Positions 25,560-37,742 are shown, counted from the stretch's first letter. The stretch is 64,000 nucleotides of DNA from Rutpela maculata (GCA_936432065.2 OW386285.2:183272301-183336300), one strand, 5' to 3'. Notes: generated from the letters alone by a model not told the origin. A program made the numbers and translations.

Positions 25560-26261
25560 TCTAATGTTGTTCTCCGCGGGAGCCGAGAACTCCACGACAA
25601 ACATTGTCTTGAGTTGATGGTCGAGGAGGACGGTGGGAAAAGAGTAGTTCCAATAAATTAGACACTTCTCATTTCCCACAATGGACTCAATATCCCCCGG
25701 AGTGTAAGGCAGCACTGGTGTTTCGTCTATCCCATACGAGTGCCTTAAATGGTAATAAAGCACTCGTAATGCTCCGTCGTGCCTCTGGATATAGGCCGAG
25801 ACTGCATATGTCGGACAGGCCGACAACAAGTGCATCAGAGTCTCTGGCCCCCTCCGGAAGGCCCTGCAGCTGACATCAGGGACCTCTATACCCATGACAC
25901 GACTGCGATAGACGAGGGTGTTAAATACACCATCCTGGCAAGCCATTATGAATCCCTTGGTCTCAGACTTCAGCCCGGCTGACCTTAAGAAGGCAAAGGT
26001 CAGCCTTTCGGATAAGCCGCGGTCTTCTATATTTTTATAGAAGACTCTGTGCAATGGCTTATCCGAGTGTAGCTGCAGAAATAGATCAATTTCAGCAGCT
26101 TTGACTTGGGCTTTTTGCCGAGCAGGTTCCAACTCGGTGACAGAGTCGTGATTAACTCGCTCAGCGTCGAAGACCAAACCGAGTTCCTCGGCGGCTCTGC
26201 GCGCTGCCTTAAACAAAAAGGCTCCTACTCCTGCACTTTCATGGTCTCGGACCATGCAGAG

Positions 26262-26264
<3 letters not shown>
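25560..26264 (-). pseudogene. R4/Dong-like retrotransposon ORF, middle part with RLE zinc knuckle
   Basis: An uninterrupted minus frame, truncated at both ends. It reads FLFKAARRAAEELGLVFDAE, LHRVFYKNIEDRGLSERLTF and GFIMACQDGVFNTLVYRSRV. Then comes a knuckle that should be C-x2-C-x8-H-x4-C, but the second cysteine is phenylalanine (CRAF...H...C). Next are LIYWNYSFPTV and LLDHQLKTMFVVEFSAPAEN. Such a knuckle followed by a nuclease-like segment is how RLE-type non-LTR elements (R2, R4, Dong) end. A lysine/arginine-PD motif expected before LLDHQ appears to be deleted between FPTV and LLDH. The final block of the family, seen at 14344-14622, is missing. The upstream edge is an ATT repeat. Clade assignment is moderately secure, and non-function is certain. 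Confidence 0.75.
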
Positions 26265-26316
<52 letters not shown>

Positions 26317-26340
26317 TATTATATATTATTATTATTATTA
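26264..26340. repeat. (ATT)n microsatellite
   Basis: About 75 bp of ATT repeat with two ATAT interruptions, at the 5' break of the R4-like fragment. Confidence 0.95.
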
Positions 26341-26700
<360 letters not shown>

Positions 26701-26932
26701 TTTAGCTAGCTAAAAACCAGTCACCCTTCTCTGTGGCTCCGACCCTCACAGAGGGGAGCTGGTAGTACCGGTAGCCACTCCCCACGCCCGTGGGGTGAGT
26801 GACTACTGGGTCCGTGAATCGTGTGCCCTGAGCAGACGTAATGAACCGAGAATAACGGCCTTCTGCATTCTGCCGGCTAAGACCTCTGCCGAGTTTCGGC
26901 ATGCCGGTATGATCTTAAGTTCCGAAAGCAGT
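26701..26932 (-). pseudogene. R4/Dong-like retrotransposon, 3' end copy
   Basis: The minus strand reads LLSELKIIPACRNSAEVL-like text, then GRMQKAVILGSLRLLRAHDS and a stop. A GC-rich 3' UTR close to that at 14265-14345 follows (shared GGGGAGCTGGTAGTACCGG on the plus strand). Severely 5'-truncated: only about 45 codons plus UTR and tail remain. Confidence 0.75.
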
Positions 26933-26944
26933 TATTATTATTAT

Positions 26945-27216
26945 TTTTTTTTTTTCCGGTTTCCCGCTGCCGGACAGGGCTTCCGTGGCCTCCGACACCA
27001 CACGGTAGCCGCGCCGGCTAATTCATTACAGCCACTCTCCACGACCTGTGGAGTTAGTGACTGTAAACACCTGAATCATGTGCCCTAAGCAGACGAAGGG
27101 ACCCCAAGATAACCGCCTTCTGCATCTGACCTGCCAACCATTCTGCCGAATTCTGACAGGCCGGTATGATCTTTAATTCTGAGAGCAGCGAAGGCTTCAT
27201 CCCTCCGAGTACGCCG

Positions 27217-27217
<1 letters not shown>
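26945..27217 (-). pseudogene. Diverged R4/Dong-like 3' end copy
   Basis: A related but distinct subfamily. The minus strand reads GVLGG, LLSELKIIPACQNSAEWLAG-like text and QMQKAVILGSLRLLRAHDS, with a different 3' UTR (plus-strand TTCCCGCTGCCGGACAGGGC). Same C-terminal block as the 14.3-kb copy. 5'-truncated at an ATT repeat near 27218. Confidence 0.72.
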
Positions 27218-27285
<68 letters not shown>

Positions 27286-27375
27286 ATTATTATTATCTGC
27301 TTTCACACTTTCTCAGTATTTATACTGGTAAATAAGTATTTCGGGCAATCGGGGAGAGTATTCCCTCTTTCCCTC

Positions 27376-27413
<38 letters not shown>
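27218..27413. repeat. (ATT)n tracts around a short unique spacer
   Basis: ATT repeats at 27218-27296 and 27377-27413, separated by about 80 bp (CTTTCACACTTTCTCAGTAT and onward). They are probably tails of successive retroelement insertions. Confidence 0.9.
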
Positions 27414-27588
27414 GGGGGTATAAATCTGTAACAATATGATTCATTGATAATCCCAATGTTGTGGGCTTTGCTTTATTTATAATTTTTTGTTACTGATACT
27501 TGTTTCTTTTGACATTGATCAAGACATTGTTACTTGATATTATATTTGTAATGTGGTTGCTTGAAATAAATTATTATTATTATTGTTA
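27414..27588 (+). mobile_element. 3' end of a non-LTR retroelement, plus sense
   Basis: About 150 bp of T-rich 3' UTR-like sequence ending in AATAAA (27565-27570) and an ATTATT tail (27571-27588). No coding part is left. The tail stops about 13 bp from the COG6 exon splice donor. Assigned by its polyadenylation signal and repeat tail, as for element 1. Confidence 0.45.
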
Positions 27589-27602
27589 ATTTACATAATT
27601 AC

Positions 27603-27830
27603 CTTTTCCATGTCGACTTCTCGTCCTTCACTCATGCTGGCCGTAGATAACATATCTCTTAAAATGGTAAGTAAATTATTTACTACTAGAGTTGGAGATA
27701 AATCTCTTGGTGGTGCTTCTACTCTAATAAGCATATCATTAACTTGTTGCTGCAATGTTTCTAGAAATACTTGCTCAGAACGGTTTTGTAATTCAATTAA
27801 GGTGTGTTCGAATAACCCCTTCTTTACTAA
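27603..27830 (-). CDS. COG6: COG6 internal exon (conserved oligomeric Golgi complex subunit 6)
   Basis: This is one internal exon of 228 bp, 76 codons, phase 0 at both ends. COG6 is a subunit of lobe B of the COG complex, which tethers vesicles recycling within the Golgi and so supports glycosylation. On the minus strand the acceptor reads AAAATTTTAG before TTAGTAAAG, with an in-frame stop just upstream. The donor reads GAAAAG then GTAATT, and the frame stops four codons into the intron. The peptide holds a helical stretch (LFEHTLIELQNRSEQVFLET) and then RVEAPPRDLSPT, NNLLTILRDMLS. In family members known to me, a VELPPPDLGPS-like motif followed by a LxxLRExL helix occupies this place, preceded by a similarly spaced helix. 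There are no stops or frameshifts. An acceptor 4 bp further in is possible. Adjacent exons were not found, so both flanking introns are very long. Alternative: an isolated exon relic. Confidence 0.75.
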
Positions 27831-28234
27831 CTAAAATTTTATTAATTACTCCTTAATAGTACATTCAGCGAGTGCCTAAAAACAGCAAAACCTCGGAACT
27901 TAGCCTTCAAGAATTACGTTTTTGGAAACCTCTTGCAATGTGTGTTTCATAGTAAAAAGTCTGTACAATCATTGTTTTTTGTTATAAACAATTTATGTTG
28001 GAAAAAATTTGCAATTAAAACATCTTTTATAGTTAGTTAAGGAAAAGTACCCTTTAAAAATATATATCTTGTATTTCTGCTTAGATTATTATTAAAAAAC
28101 ATTTCATTCATTCTTTTCATATACTATTAATCCAAGTTTGATCATGTTACTATATCAACAAGAAGTTCCCCCTACAAAAGATCTTGTCAACTTTCATACA
28201 CTTAATATTTTACATTCAGTATGAAAAAACAAGA
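27831..28234 (-). other. COG6 intron sequence next to the exon
   Basis: AT-rich, no element ends or coding sequence seen. A polypyrimidine-poor but AT-rich tract precedes the acceptor. This may be one of the few native intron remnants in the window. Confidence 0.4.
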
Positions 28235-28322
28235 AAACCATTCTTTCTATATTAGTACAGTAACTAGAGGTTTTAACTTTGGAATAATGTCATATTGAAC
28301 GGATTTCGTTCATTTTTGGTAT

Positions 28323-31300
28323 CGTGGAATGCTCGCGTTGACAAAAGTCGCTTAGTTTTTGTTCCCATTGGCACTTTTAGAGAAAAATGTATGACGTTGC
28401 CAGATATGTGGCTGACACCCTGTAGATTAGGAATCAACTTGTCGTAAAAAAATCGTAATGAATATAAGGAAACAAATCAAAATTTTCTAACTAACTACAC
28501 CACATGATAGAGCCAATCATGAAGCATATTTTATCCAAAAATCATTAAATTCTCTGTAGAATTTCTATTTTTAAAATAAATAAATAAATGATCTTTTACG
28601 TCGGCTTATATGGCAGGTAAAAACAAAAATCCTCATTTTCTCCGTTCGACTACAGCAGAAAATTAATTATGTTTGGAACACTTTTTCTTTCCCATGACGA
28701 TATCTCCCAAACTATTATATTTATCAAGAAAAATTATTCTCTATATTTTCCAGATTACTAAGGTTCTTAAATAAGATTTTTTTGAGGATCTAATAACCGA
28801 GATATTTAATAATATGTAGCGTGATGTCAATTTTCGAAGCATATCGACGGCATCACGTTCGCTGTAAATGCTCGCTATCCCACTACTTTAAGGCTGTTTC
28901 AACAATCCGCGCTGCTTCACGCAAAGGCCTATCATTAAATAGATACGCGCATTGTAACTCTTGTGGTTTGTGATATTTGATATCTTGAATATGATTAATA
29001 TGGAATAAATATAAGTATATTCGTTGATTATATTAATTCAGTGTTATATGGACCTACATAAAATTTGTATGTAATAGATTAACACGTTATAAGAAACTTC
29101 CTAGTTTACTGTTTGCAAGATACTTTCAGCTGGTATGTATTTTTTCAGTAGAATTTTCTACCATATGATGTATGTGCTTTTCAGAAGAAATTAAAAGGGA
29201 AAGTACTACTGACGTCACAAATTCTAAAAGTAGGTAGAGACAAAAATAAAATTTAGTGTAAAAGAGATTCGTAAGAAATTATGCTTAATTTGTAGGAAAC
29301 TGAGTTCTGTAATCAAAGGTTCTGAGAAATCATTTGCAACATTTATTGATTGTTTAAAACTCCATGAAAAAATAAACAACCAAAGAGAAGATTATCTCTA
29401 TTCTAGAACTATATCATTTCGAAAAACAAACAGTTCTGACGGTTTGGTTTGGCACTGAAATTGCTATTCTAGTTTTACTAGCAAAAGAAATATAGAACAT
29501 TAGGGGAGAAAAAAAAAAGAAAAAGAGAAAGAAATTGAAAACAGTTCAGATGGATCCAGTGCCTGTCCATCAACTTCTTCAGGTGTGCCCTTGCCTACTA
29601 GACCGGCGGTACAAGACCAGTCAGGTGCAACATTTTTAAAATGCATGCCAATCATATATATGAATGTAATTACCATGAATATGCCAGAAACGCAAATTTT
29701 AGGCAGTCGTCGCGTGCAAAAATCGATTTTTTTTGTTTTTTTTTTGATTTTAAAATGGATGCCAATAGTGCCAAACGAAAAGCCGTGAAAAAAAATCCAA
29801 AATCAAAAATACCAAAAAATTTTACGATTTAATGTGCGCACCAAAATTTGTTTTACGTGCGGAAACTGTATGCCAATGAATTTCCGCTGGATTTTTTTTC
29901 TGGGTTTTTCGTATTGGCATTCATTATAAAATTAAAAAAAAAAACGATTTGCACACCCTTCTGCACGCGACGACTGCCTAAAATTTGGTCATGTACCGCC
30001 AGTCTATAAAACTAATTTTTTTTATAGAGAAATGTATTTTTTGTCAAAAGGCATCAACAATAAATAAGGTCTCTCAAGTAATGACCACGAACATAGAAAG
30101 AAAAATAAGACTAATAACAGCTCACCAAAATCCCATAATTTTCTAAAGAATTGGTGCTAACGATTTAATAGCTATGGAAACTAAGTATCATGTTCCACGT
30201 TTTTTTAAATCGCAATAGAAAATGCAAAGATCTATCTAACAATAAAAATAAAAGTGGAAAATCTAAGATCAAAAAAGATCTGGCATTTACCAAAATATGT
30301 AAAATTCTTGAGAAAGGTTTTTGAAAGCAGAAAGCAGAAATAATTTTAATTAAAGGAGATTCTTTTCGTAGAGGTATTTTCATTACTTTCTTTGTCGATG
30401 GTATGTCGTCTATTTATGAGAAGTATTTAGAATTGGATGAATATGTCAAAAAGACAGATCAGTAGACTACTTAAAAATACATTTACTAACCAAGGAAAGG
30501 AAAAGAAAATATAGGTACATATTACGGGTCGAAAAGAATGCTACTCGCACACTCAATTCAATATTACTTATACAAGTCGTTAGATATTTGATGTTTTAAA
30601 AATTCATAGGGAATTCTTTTCTTTTAGATTGAAGCAGTAAGGTTTGTTCTTCTAAAAAAAAGAACATGCCATACATCTATATGCTCCTGCATGGGGAAAA
30701 AGTCCTGCAACAACTCCTCGTTCAGATGGAATAAAAAAACTACTTAAAGTTGATTACACAATTCTTATACGTGTAAAAAATGTCTGCTTCTTTGGCGGTG
30801 CGGTAAAGATCAAAGACGCCGACATTTTTTAGACGCATAAGAAGATCTTTAATTGGCATTTAAATTTTGTTATATTATTTTTTATTTTTCATGACTTCTG
30901 TTATCTGCCAATATTGTACTTTAAAATTAATAAAACTTGAAAATCAATTGAACTATGTATACATTTATGCTATTAAACATAATATTATATAAATTAATAA
31001 TTGGTAAAAGATAAGTACAAATCAGGTTCGGTTAGATTCACCTCGACAGTACTTCCTCATCACATACGACTCTATAAATTCTTTCACGAGTGCACTAAGG
31101 ATATGCTTTGAAGTGATACTTCCCATCCTAAACAATTTTTATTTGAAATATTTTTAGATCCGACAACAATTGTTTTTAGGCTCTCCCTGGAGCCGCCTGG
31201 TGCACCGATTCAACAACGTTCTACCTTAAAACCTTCCAGATCTCATGTCTAACATTTCAGAAAGTCCATTTCGTCGTAATCTGAAATTTGTATTTTTACA

Positions 31301-31922
31301 CGTCAATTTACCTATAGATGAAAAAGTAAAATAAATTAATCTGAAAGTGTAGCAATGAGTGGGAGCTTGGAGCCGTAAACAATTTCAATCCGCCGATAAG
31401 CTTCGAAAATTAACATCGTGCTACACATTATTAAGTATCTCGGTTATTAGATACTCAAAAAATCTGATTTAAGAACCATTGTAATCTGAAAAATATAACA
31501 AACATTTTATAAAGAATTTTTTTTTTGATAAATATAATTGTTTGGGAGATATTGTCACGGGAAAGAAAAAGTGTTCAAAAAATAATTAACTTTCAGCTGT
31601 AGTCGAACGGAGAAAATGAGGATTTTTGTTTTTTACTGCCATATAAGCCTATGTAAAAGTTTGTTTTAAATTTATTTTAAAAATAGAAATTTTACAGAGA
31701 ATTTAGTGATTTTTGAATAAAATTTGCTTCATGGTTGGCTCTATCACGTGGTGTGGTTAGTTAGAAAATTTTGATTTGTGCCCTTATATGCATAACGATT
31801 TTTTTACATCAAGTGGATTCCTAATCTACAGGATGTAAACCACATAACTGGCACGGTCATACATTTTACTCTAAAAGTGCCAACGGGCTAAAAGATCGAA
31901 ATTAAATTGCACTCCACTAGTA
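28323..31922. mobile_element. 3.6-kb element with terminal inverted repeats over 500 bp
   Basis: The left arm, about 28323-28850, is inverted at about 31385-31922. Matched blocks include GGCACTTTTAGAG, AATCCTCATTTTCTCCGTTC, AAATATAATAGTTTGGGAGA-like text and GTGTAGCACGATG-like text at the inner end. The outermost match is GTGGAATGC against GCACTCCAC. The empty site is seen in the copy at about 54303. The interior (28851-31384) contains a nested MITE and weak coding-like scraps (SSDGSSACPSTSSG near 29550) but no recognisable transposase. Arms differ at many positions, so the element is old. The target duplication is unresolved. Confidence 0.75.
29604..30007. mobile_element. MITE nested in the 3.6-kb element
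   Basis: The ends GACCGGCGGTACAAGACCA and, in reverse complement, GACTGGCGGTACATGACCA are each flanked by TA. A second inverted pair (TTTTAGGCAGTCGTCGCGTGC) lies just inside, around an AT-rich core with its own repeated AATGCCAAT-type blocks. TA flanks suggest a Tc1/mariner-related non-autonomous element. Confidence 0.65.
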
Positions 31923-32030
31923 GTAATATAGTAAATGCTTCACAGAAAAGTTTCTATATTGTACGGGGACTTGCTAATTTATAGGGGGTGAATGCCACCC
32001 TTTCTCAGGGGGTGGCACTTAAAATAAATA

Positions 32031-32230
32031 TATGTATATATAAGTCCAGTTCTAGCAACGAGGAGCAGCAGTAGGCAGCTTTCAGCGAGAACCTGAAGAT
32101 TTCTGCTGAAACGTCGTTTAGACAACAATGGCTCCAGCAGGAGCCTATCAACTACGTGGGAAAACACCCGGAAGTACACCAACACTTCATTTAACACCCG
32201 CAAAAACCTAAGAAACAACATTATATATAC

Positions 32231-32299
<69 letters not shown>

Positions 32300-32727
32300 T
32301 ATGATATCCATAATATTGTATTTATTTACTTATAACAATAAGAAACGTTTTTACATCAAATGAACTTTGCATTGTTTGCAACCAGTATTATAACATTTAC
32401 ATTCATGTTTAAATATATAAGGAAATGTAAATAAATCAAATAAATTTAAATGTATTGTACCAAATAAGTATTCCGATTTGATAAAAAGTTAACTATCAAA
32501 ACATTCTTAGAAAGGACTAAAAGTGAAACGAAACCATAGAATCAAATCTGAAGATTTTCATGAAGTAAAACCAAGCAACTTAAAACATTTTTAATTAAGT
32601 AAACTAGTGCTTCGCTAAAAGATTTTCTTAATCAATAAAAAAGACATTTCGGTAAAGATATAGACTTTTGAGCCAAAATATGCAAATCGGGTTTGCAAAT
32701 TTTAGCTGTGAATAAAGTAAATATACA
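32031..32727. other. (AT)n-associated module present only in the left inverted copy
   Basis: Starts at the AATATATGTATATATA junction, where the 54-kb copy goes into AT repeats instead. It contains a less AT-rich stretch (32042-32215: CAGCTTTCAGCGAGAACCTG, GAAACGTCGTTTAGAC), then (AT)n at 32229-32300 and AT-rich sequence. The 54-kb locus holds an unrelated module (54022-54185) in the same place. Confidence 0.5.
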
Positions 32728-34275
32728 AGTTGAACTGTATACAGTAAAGAATTTACAGCAGCAGTTTTATTTACAATGAAAGACAGTTATGAACTGAAGT
32801 ATAATCTTCTTGAAATGTTTGAAATGTTTTCTTAACCACTTCTCAAGTCACCGAAGTAACTCCTTAAAAGAAATCATTGTAAAAATGATATAAACAGAAT
32901 TATTTTCGTTAATGTAATAGTTAATATAAAATTGTTTAACTTTGATCATTAACCTGCTTTAGGAAACTTTATGTAATTAAGTAATTTTAAGAATCTTTGT
33001 TGAATTGAAAATTTTATTATCAGTTTAAAATATTTTAAATCATTTAGGGCAAGACCCATATCAAAAGATAAATAATAAAACATAGAATTTTATTATAATA
33101 AATCTTGTAATTGAAAAGTATTCCTCAAGAGAATTATTTGCTTTTCAATTTTAAAAAGTCACTTAAATGTCAATTTAAGTAGGCATAATGTTCCAATTAA
33201 CGTCAAATTTTGATATTTTATTCAAAATGGACAAAATCTGGACAGCAGCCAGATTCCGAACTCACGATACGATTACGATACGATTGACGATACGACACCA
33301 AGTTGAACGTGACGATTACAGCGATTCCTATATGGTATCGTCGGTCAACATAGGAATTTGGTAGTAATTTTACATTTTAAGAATAAGAAAATTTTTGTAG
33401 TAGCGGGACGAGCAGTTTTGCTTACCTACCTAAACTATATTTTTTGTATTTTTGTGTGGTTTCATTTTATTGAAGTATTTTTCTTTTGTTTGGAGATATA
33501 TATCGACTACTATTAATAATGCTTTCAATTGTCGCTGCTGGTGTCCGCATTTTGACCTCTACCACTCCTACCATATAGGAGATTTATAGAATAATTTAGG
33601 TTGAACAACTCGTTAGCAAGAAAATTTAATAAATTTGGTACAAAATTCACTTAGATGACAGGATTTTGAGTTTGAATTTTAGCCTCCAAAAAAATCGAAG
33701 TATATAAGCAGTGTGATGGCGCAGTAAATAAAATGTCACAGTTTAAAATTATGGACAGAGGAAAGTTGATTGCTCTTTCCTGTCTTGGGAACGTAGCAAA
33801 ACTAACAAAGATAAGTACAATATTGAAATGAAATAGCCAATCCTTATAACCGCACGACTGACGACAACTCAAATGCAGTCGTTGAAATATAGACTATCCG
33901 CAACTCAGTAGACGATTGTCTTCCACGATCATAGAGCGTCAGAATCGACTATCCGTCGCAGAGAGGAATTATTGCGATAATGCGCGCTTAGTAGTCATTT
34001 TGAAGAACTAAAATTTTTGTTGGTTCAAAATCGAAAACGCCATATTTGCGATTTATGCTTGCCCCAAATAAAATTATTTAGAGCAAGGATATTCGGAGAG
34101 AATCCCACAAGATTGACAAATCGCAAAATATGGTGTTTTCAATTTTGAGCCAACAAAAATTTTAGTTCTTCAAATGACTACTACGCGCGCATTATCGCGA
34201 CAATTCCTTTCTGCGCCATTGCTGACGGATCGTCAATAGACCTTTTCATCATAAGCGCGCGCATGTGCTGCCTCT

Positions 34276-34560
34276 ATGTTTGTTTGCGGGAACTATGAAA
34301 TGTTCGGACACTTGGTTGTCAAAACGGCTGGACCGGTATCATTTTTCCACATTAATTTAGAAGAAAGTGTGATTGACGGTGCAAAATTAGTACACAACAT
34401 TGTGGAGGAACACACTTGTGCTCAATTAAGGCGCTAGCTCAAGTATCCTGGCCGTAAAATGACTGGAAGCAAGAATAAAGAACTGGTTGCAAGGTTAGAA
34501 TACAACTATCAACTTATCAATTTATATACAAGTGCATTAAAAGAAAACAAATGTGTTTAG
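34276..34560 (+). pseudogene. SAP-like peptide fragment, left arm
   Basis: The plus strand reads MFVCGNYEMFGHLVVKTAGP, then NLEESVIDGAKLVHNIVEEH and CAQLRR. After an in-frame TAG it continues LKYPGRKMTGSKNKELVARL. The spacing of leucine, glycine, glycine-x-lysine and leucine-valine-x-arginine fits the SAP helix-extended-loop-helix DNA-binding motif. The TAG probably replaces a tryptophan codon (L-R-R-W-L-K). The fragment is repeated on the opposite strand at 35110-35397 as part of the palindrome. This is a weak family call, inferred from spacing only. Confidence 0.35.
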
Positions 34561-35109
34561 TCTACAATATGCTTAATAACATTCTTCGTGCAGTAATTGA
34601 TAATGCAGTAAAAATATTTTCTGTTTTTTTACGAAAATGTAGGGTCAAAAATGCAATTGAAAATGAGGTTTTTTGTCGATCCTTCTGTGGATAAAGCTGA
34701 CTCCTTTTTTTTCTAATTTTTTCAAATAGGTAAACTATACGATATGGCACTACCTATTTTCAGAAAATTGGTAACAGATTTTATCATTATTTGGTTAAAA
34801 AACGTAATGTTTATGTCAAATCCAATATTGACATGCGAAAACTGTCCGAAGAAACATGGCAGAACTCGACGTTTTTTAAACAAATAATGATGAATCTGTT
34901 ACCAATTTTTTGAAAGTAGGTAGTACCATATTGTATAGTTTACGTATTTGAAAAAATTGGAAAAAAGGAGCCAGCTTTATCCACAGAAGGATCGACAAAA
35001 AACCTCATTTTCAATTGCATTTTTGACCCTAACATTTTCATAAAAAACCAGAAAATATTTTTACTGCATTATCAATTACTGCACGAAGAATGTTATTAAG
35101 CATATTGTA

Positions 35110-35397
35110 GACTAAACACATTTGTTTTCTTTTAATGCACTTGTATATAAATTGATAAGTTGATAGTTGAATTCTAACCTTGCAACCAGTTCTTTATTCT
35201 TGCTTCCAGTCATTTTACGGCCAGGATACTTGAGCTAGCGCCTTAATTGAGCACAAATGTGTTCTTCCACAATGTTGTGTACTAATTTTGCACCGTCAAT
35301 CACACTTTCGTCTAAATTAACGTGGAAAAATGATACCGGTCCAGCCATTTTGACAAACCAAGTGTCCGAACATTTCATAGTTCCCGCAAACAAACAT
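35110..35397 (-). pseudogene. SAP-like peptide fragment, right arm
   Basis: Mirror copy of 34276-34560, with the same TAG after CAQLRR and the same LKYPGRKMTGSKNKELVARL. A few substitutions (VNLDESV for INLEESV, HICAQ for HTCAQ) show that the two arms have evolved separately. The shared stop shows that the fragment was already dead before the inverted duplication. Confidence 0.35.
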
Positions 35398-36311
35398 AGT
35401 GGCAGCACATGCGCGCGCTTACGATGAAAAGGTCTATCGTGATCGTATCGTGAGTTCGGAATCCGCCTGCAGTCTCTTTCCAATCGTCTCTGAAGGCAGT
35501 CGATGACATTTTAATATAACCTTAAAATATTGAAGACTGATATGTCAAAATAAAAAAGAGGTTAAACTTCAAGATATAATATTAAAACTATATAATCAAA
35601 GCTGATGGTAAAAACTCCAATAATGATCCATATGTAAAAGTTAAGAAGAGAACATAAAATTTTAAATTATATATCCTTTAACTAAAACTGGAAGAAGGTA
35701 AATTTAATAAAAATTTAAATTATTAAATAGACATTGAAACAAGAAAGAACAAATATTCACTGATGTCAAAATATTCAAGAAGATAATTTCAAGAGGAAGT
35801 TTTAAAGGTGTCAAATATATTCAACTACAAATAAAATAAAAGTAAGCTTACTAAAATAACATAAGTCTCGAGCAGAAGTCAAATAAATTATTATTTTCAA
35901 ATTTTTAGGTTAAGTTATTTTTGTAGTAAGGTTTCCTCAACCAATTTTATATTTGTTGTTTAATATATTGTTACTAATCTACATTTCTTTATTTATTTAA
36001 ACCCTGAATTGAATAAAATCAAATTAAACTGAAACTGCTCCTGAGATTTGAGTAACTGAATGCAGGCAATGCACAGTTCATTCATGCTCTTGATTTAGGT
36101 ATACCGAAAGGTATTGGAGCTCTGGGATAGTCATTTAAAGAAGGTAGAGTATGAAATAAGTTTATACTTGTGAAATTTCAATTTATATTTTATTCTAAAT
36201 TAAACAAATACAATAAAGAGCATATGAGATTGAAGTGAAAAGAAAATATTATATTATTGATATGGTAGTTATAACATTCAACTTATAATTTTCATTGCAT
36301 ATCTAACAAAT

Positions 36312-36574
<263 letters not shown>

Positions 36575-37437
36575 GCGTAAAATCACTAAGTGGCACCGAA
36601 AACTAAATTGACGTTCCCGCACCCAATATTTTCCGCATTTAATGTGAGCAAGTGGCTCCCTATATATTCCCGATGTGTATATGCGTTTTGGCACCGTATA
36701 TATGGTGAAGACACTTTTTCTTTAGATACTCACTGTGTTGTTAATACATTTAGGATTGCTAACGCGCTCTGTAAAAATAGGCCATTGTGTTGCTTGTCTT
36801 TTTGAAACGTATCACAGACGTGCGATATCCGTGGTGTAATTGCAGAAATAGAGGAAATAAGATGAGAAATAATTCTCAAAGAATGAACTAAAAATTGTTA
36901 TTGATGTTGACTCATCATATTCTATATTTAGTTTCAATTGGGGTTTAAAAAATTATTTGAAAAAAAAGACAAGTAGATGAGGTTGATTAAAAAAGAAACA
37001 AATTCATTATTTATTATTCAGTGGTGATGAATCACTTATGAAAACATTTAGAATATCAATTTTAGTTATTGTAAAATACAGTGTGTATTTGTGTATATGA
37101 TATACCAATAGTAACTGACATTTATTATTGACAGTTACAGTTCGGCTAATTTCAAAGCATGTCGTACAAAAATAATATAATAATCGTTTCCCTCAAAAAT
37201 TCTTAAAATCACAAAAATGTATATTACAAAACAATAAGCGAGTAAAATATTAATTTCATATAATAAAAATGTCAATTTATTTACAATCTTTTGATTCTAA
37301 ATATTATATTATGAAATAGTGTAATAGGTAGTATGATTTAAAAATATAATTTATTACCTTATTTTGTATGAACTGTTACATACGGTAACGTTGGATCTCA
37401 ACGTTAATATATTTTGTTGAATTTGTACAATTGCTTT
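36575..37437. other. AT-rich interval without recognised features
   Basis: Begins with a short GC-richer piece (ACGCGTAAAATCACTAAGTG, then CGTTCCCGCACCC) and then plain AT-rich DNA. GTGGCACC just after the AT repeat also occurs after the AT repeats near 52525. No gene recognised. Confidence 0.4.
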
Positions 37438-37742
37438 AAGGGTGGCGGTCTGGCTTAAAAAATTGATTTCGTAATTCAAAAGTTCTCCTATGAACCGATT
37501 GAAAAATATTTTGACAGGCTTTTAGAAAATACTTGATAGAATGATACTGGGATATTGAAGTCAACAAAAAATATATATATTTTTTGTTTTTCACACAAGA
37601 AAAAAATGTTTTTCTTTCTTTAGTTTTCAATAGGCTAGTACCATTCTATAAAGTTGCCTATAAAAGCCTATCAAAAAATTATTTTAATCGGTTTAGGAAT
37701 GTAGGAGAAATTGTCGAATTACGTTCACGGCACCGCTCACCT
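37438..37742. mobile_element. MITE/foldback with about 90-bp arms
   Basis: The left arm GGGTGGCGGTCTGG, then GATTTCGTAATTC, CTCCTA and ACCGATTGAAAAATATTTTG is mirrored by the right arm at about 37655-37742 (AAATTATTTTAATCGGT, GTAGGAG, CGAATTACG, GCACCGCTCACC). No ORF. Confidence 0.6.

Larger units (their letters stand above)
33246..35475. mobile_element. 2.2-kb Harbinger-like insertion with CAG target duplication
   Basis: The empty site at about 53508 (GGACAGTCTCTTTCC in reverse complement) fixes the borders. The ends read CAGCCAGATTCCGAACTCACG and, from the right, CAGGCGGATTCCGAACTC, giving TIRs of over 30 bp. The CAG present once in the empty site flanks both ends, so a 3-bp duplication is likely. 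CWG duplications are typical of PIF/Harbinger. The alignment of CAG is ambiguous because the element's own ends also read CAG. The interior holds one small palindrome (33935-34230) and one large one (34245-35425). No transposase is seen. Confidence 0.75.
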
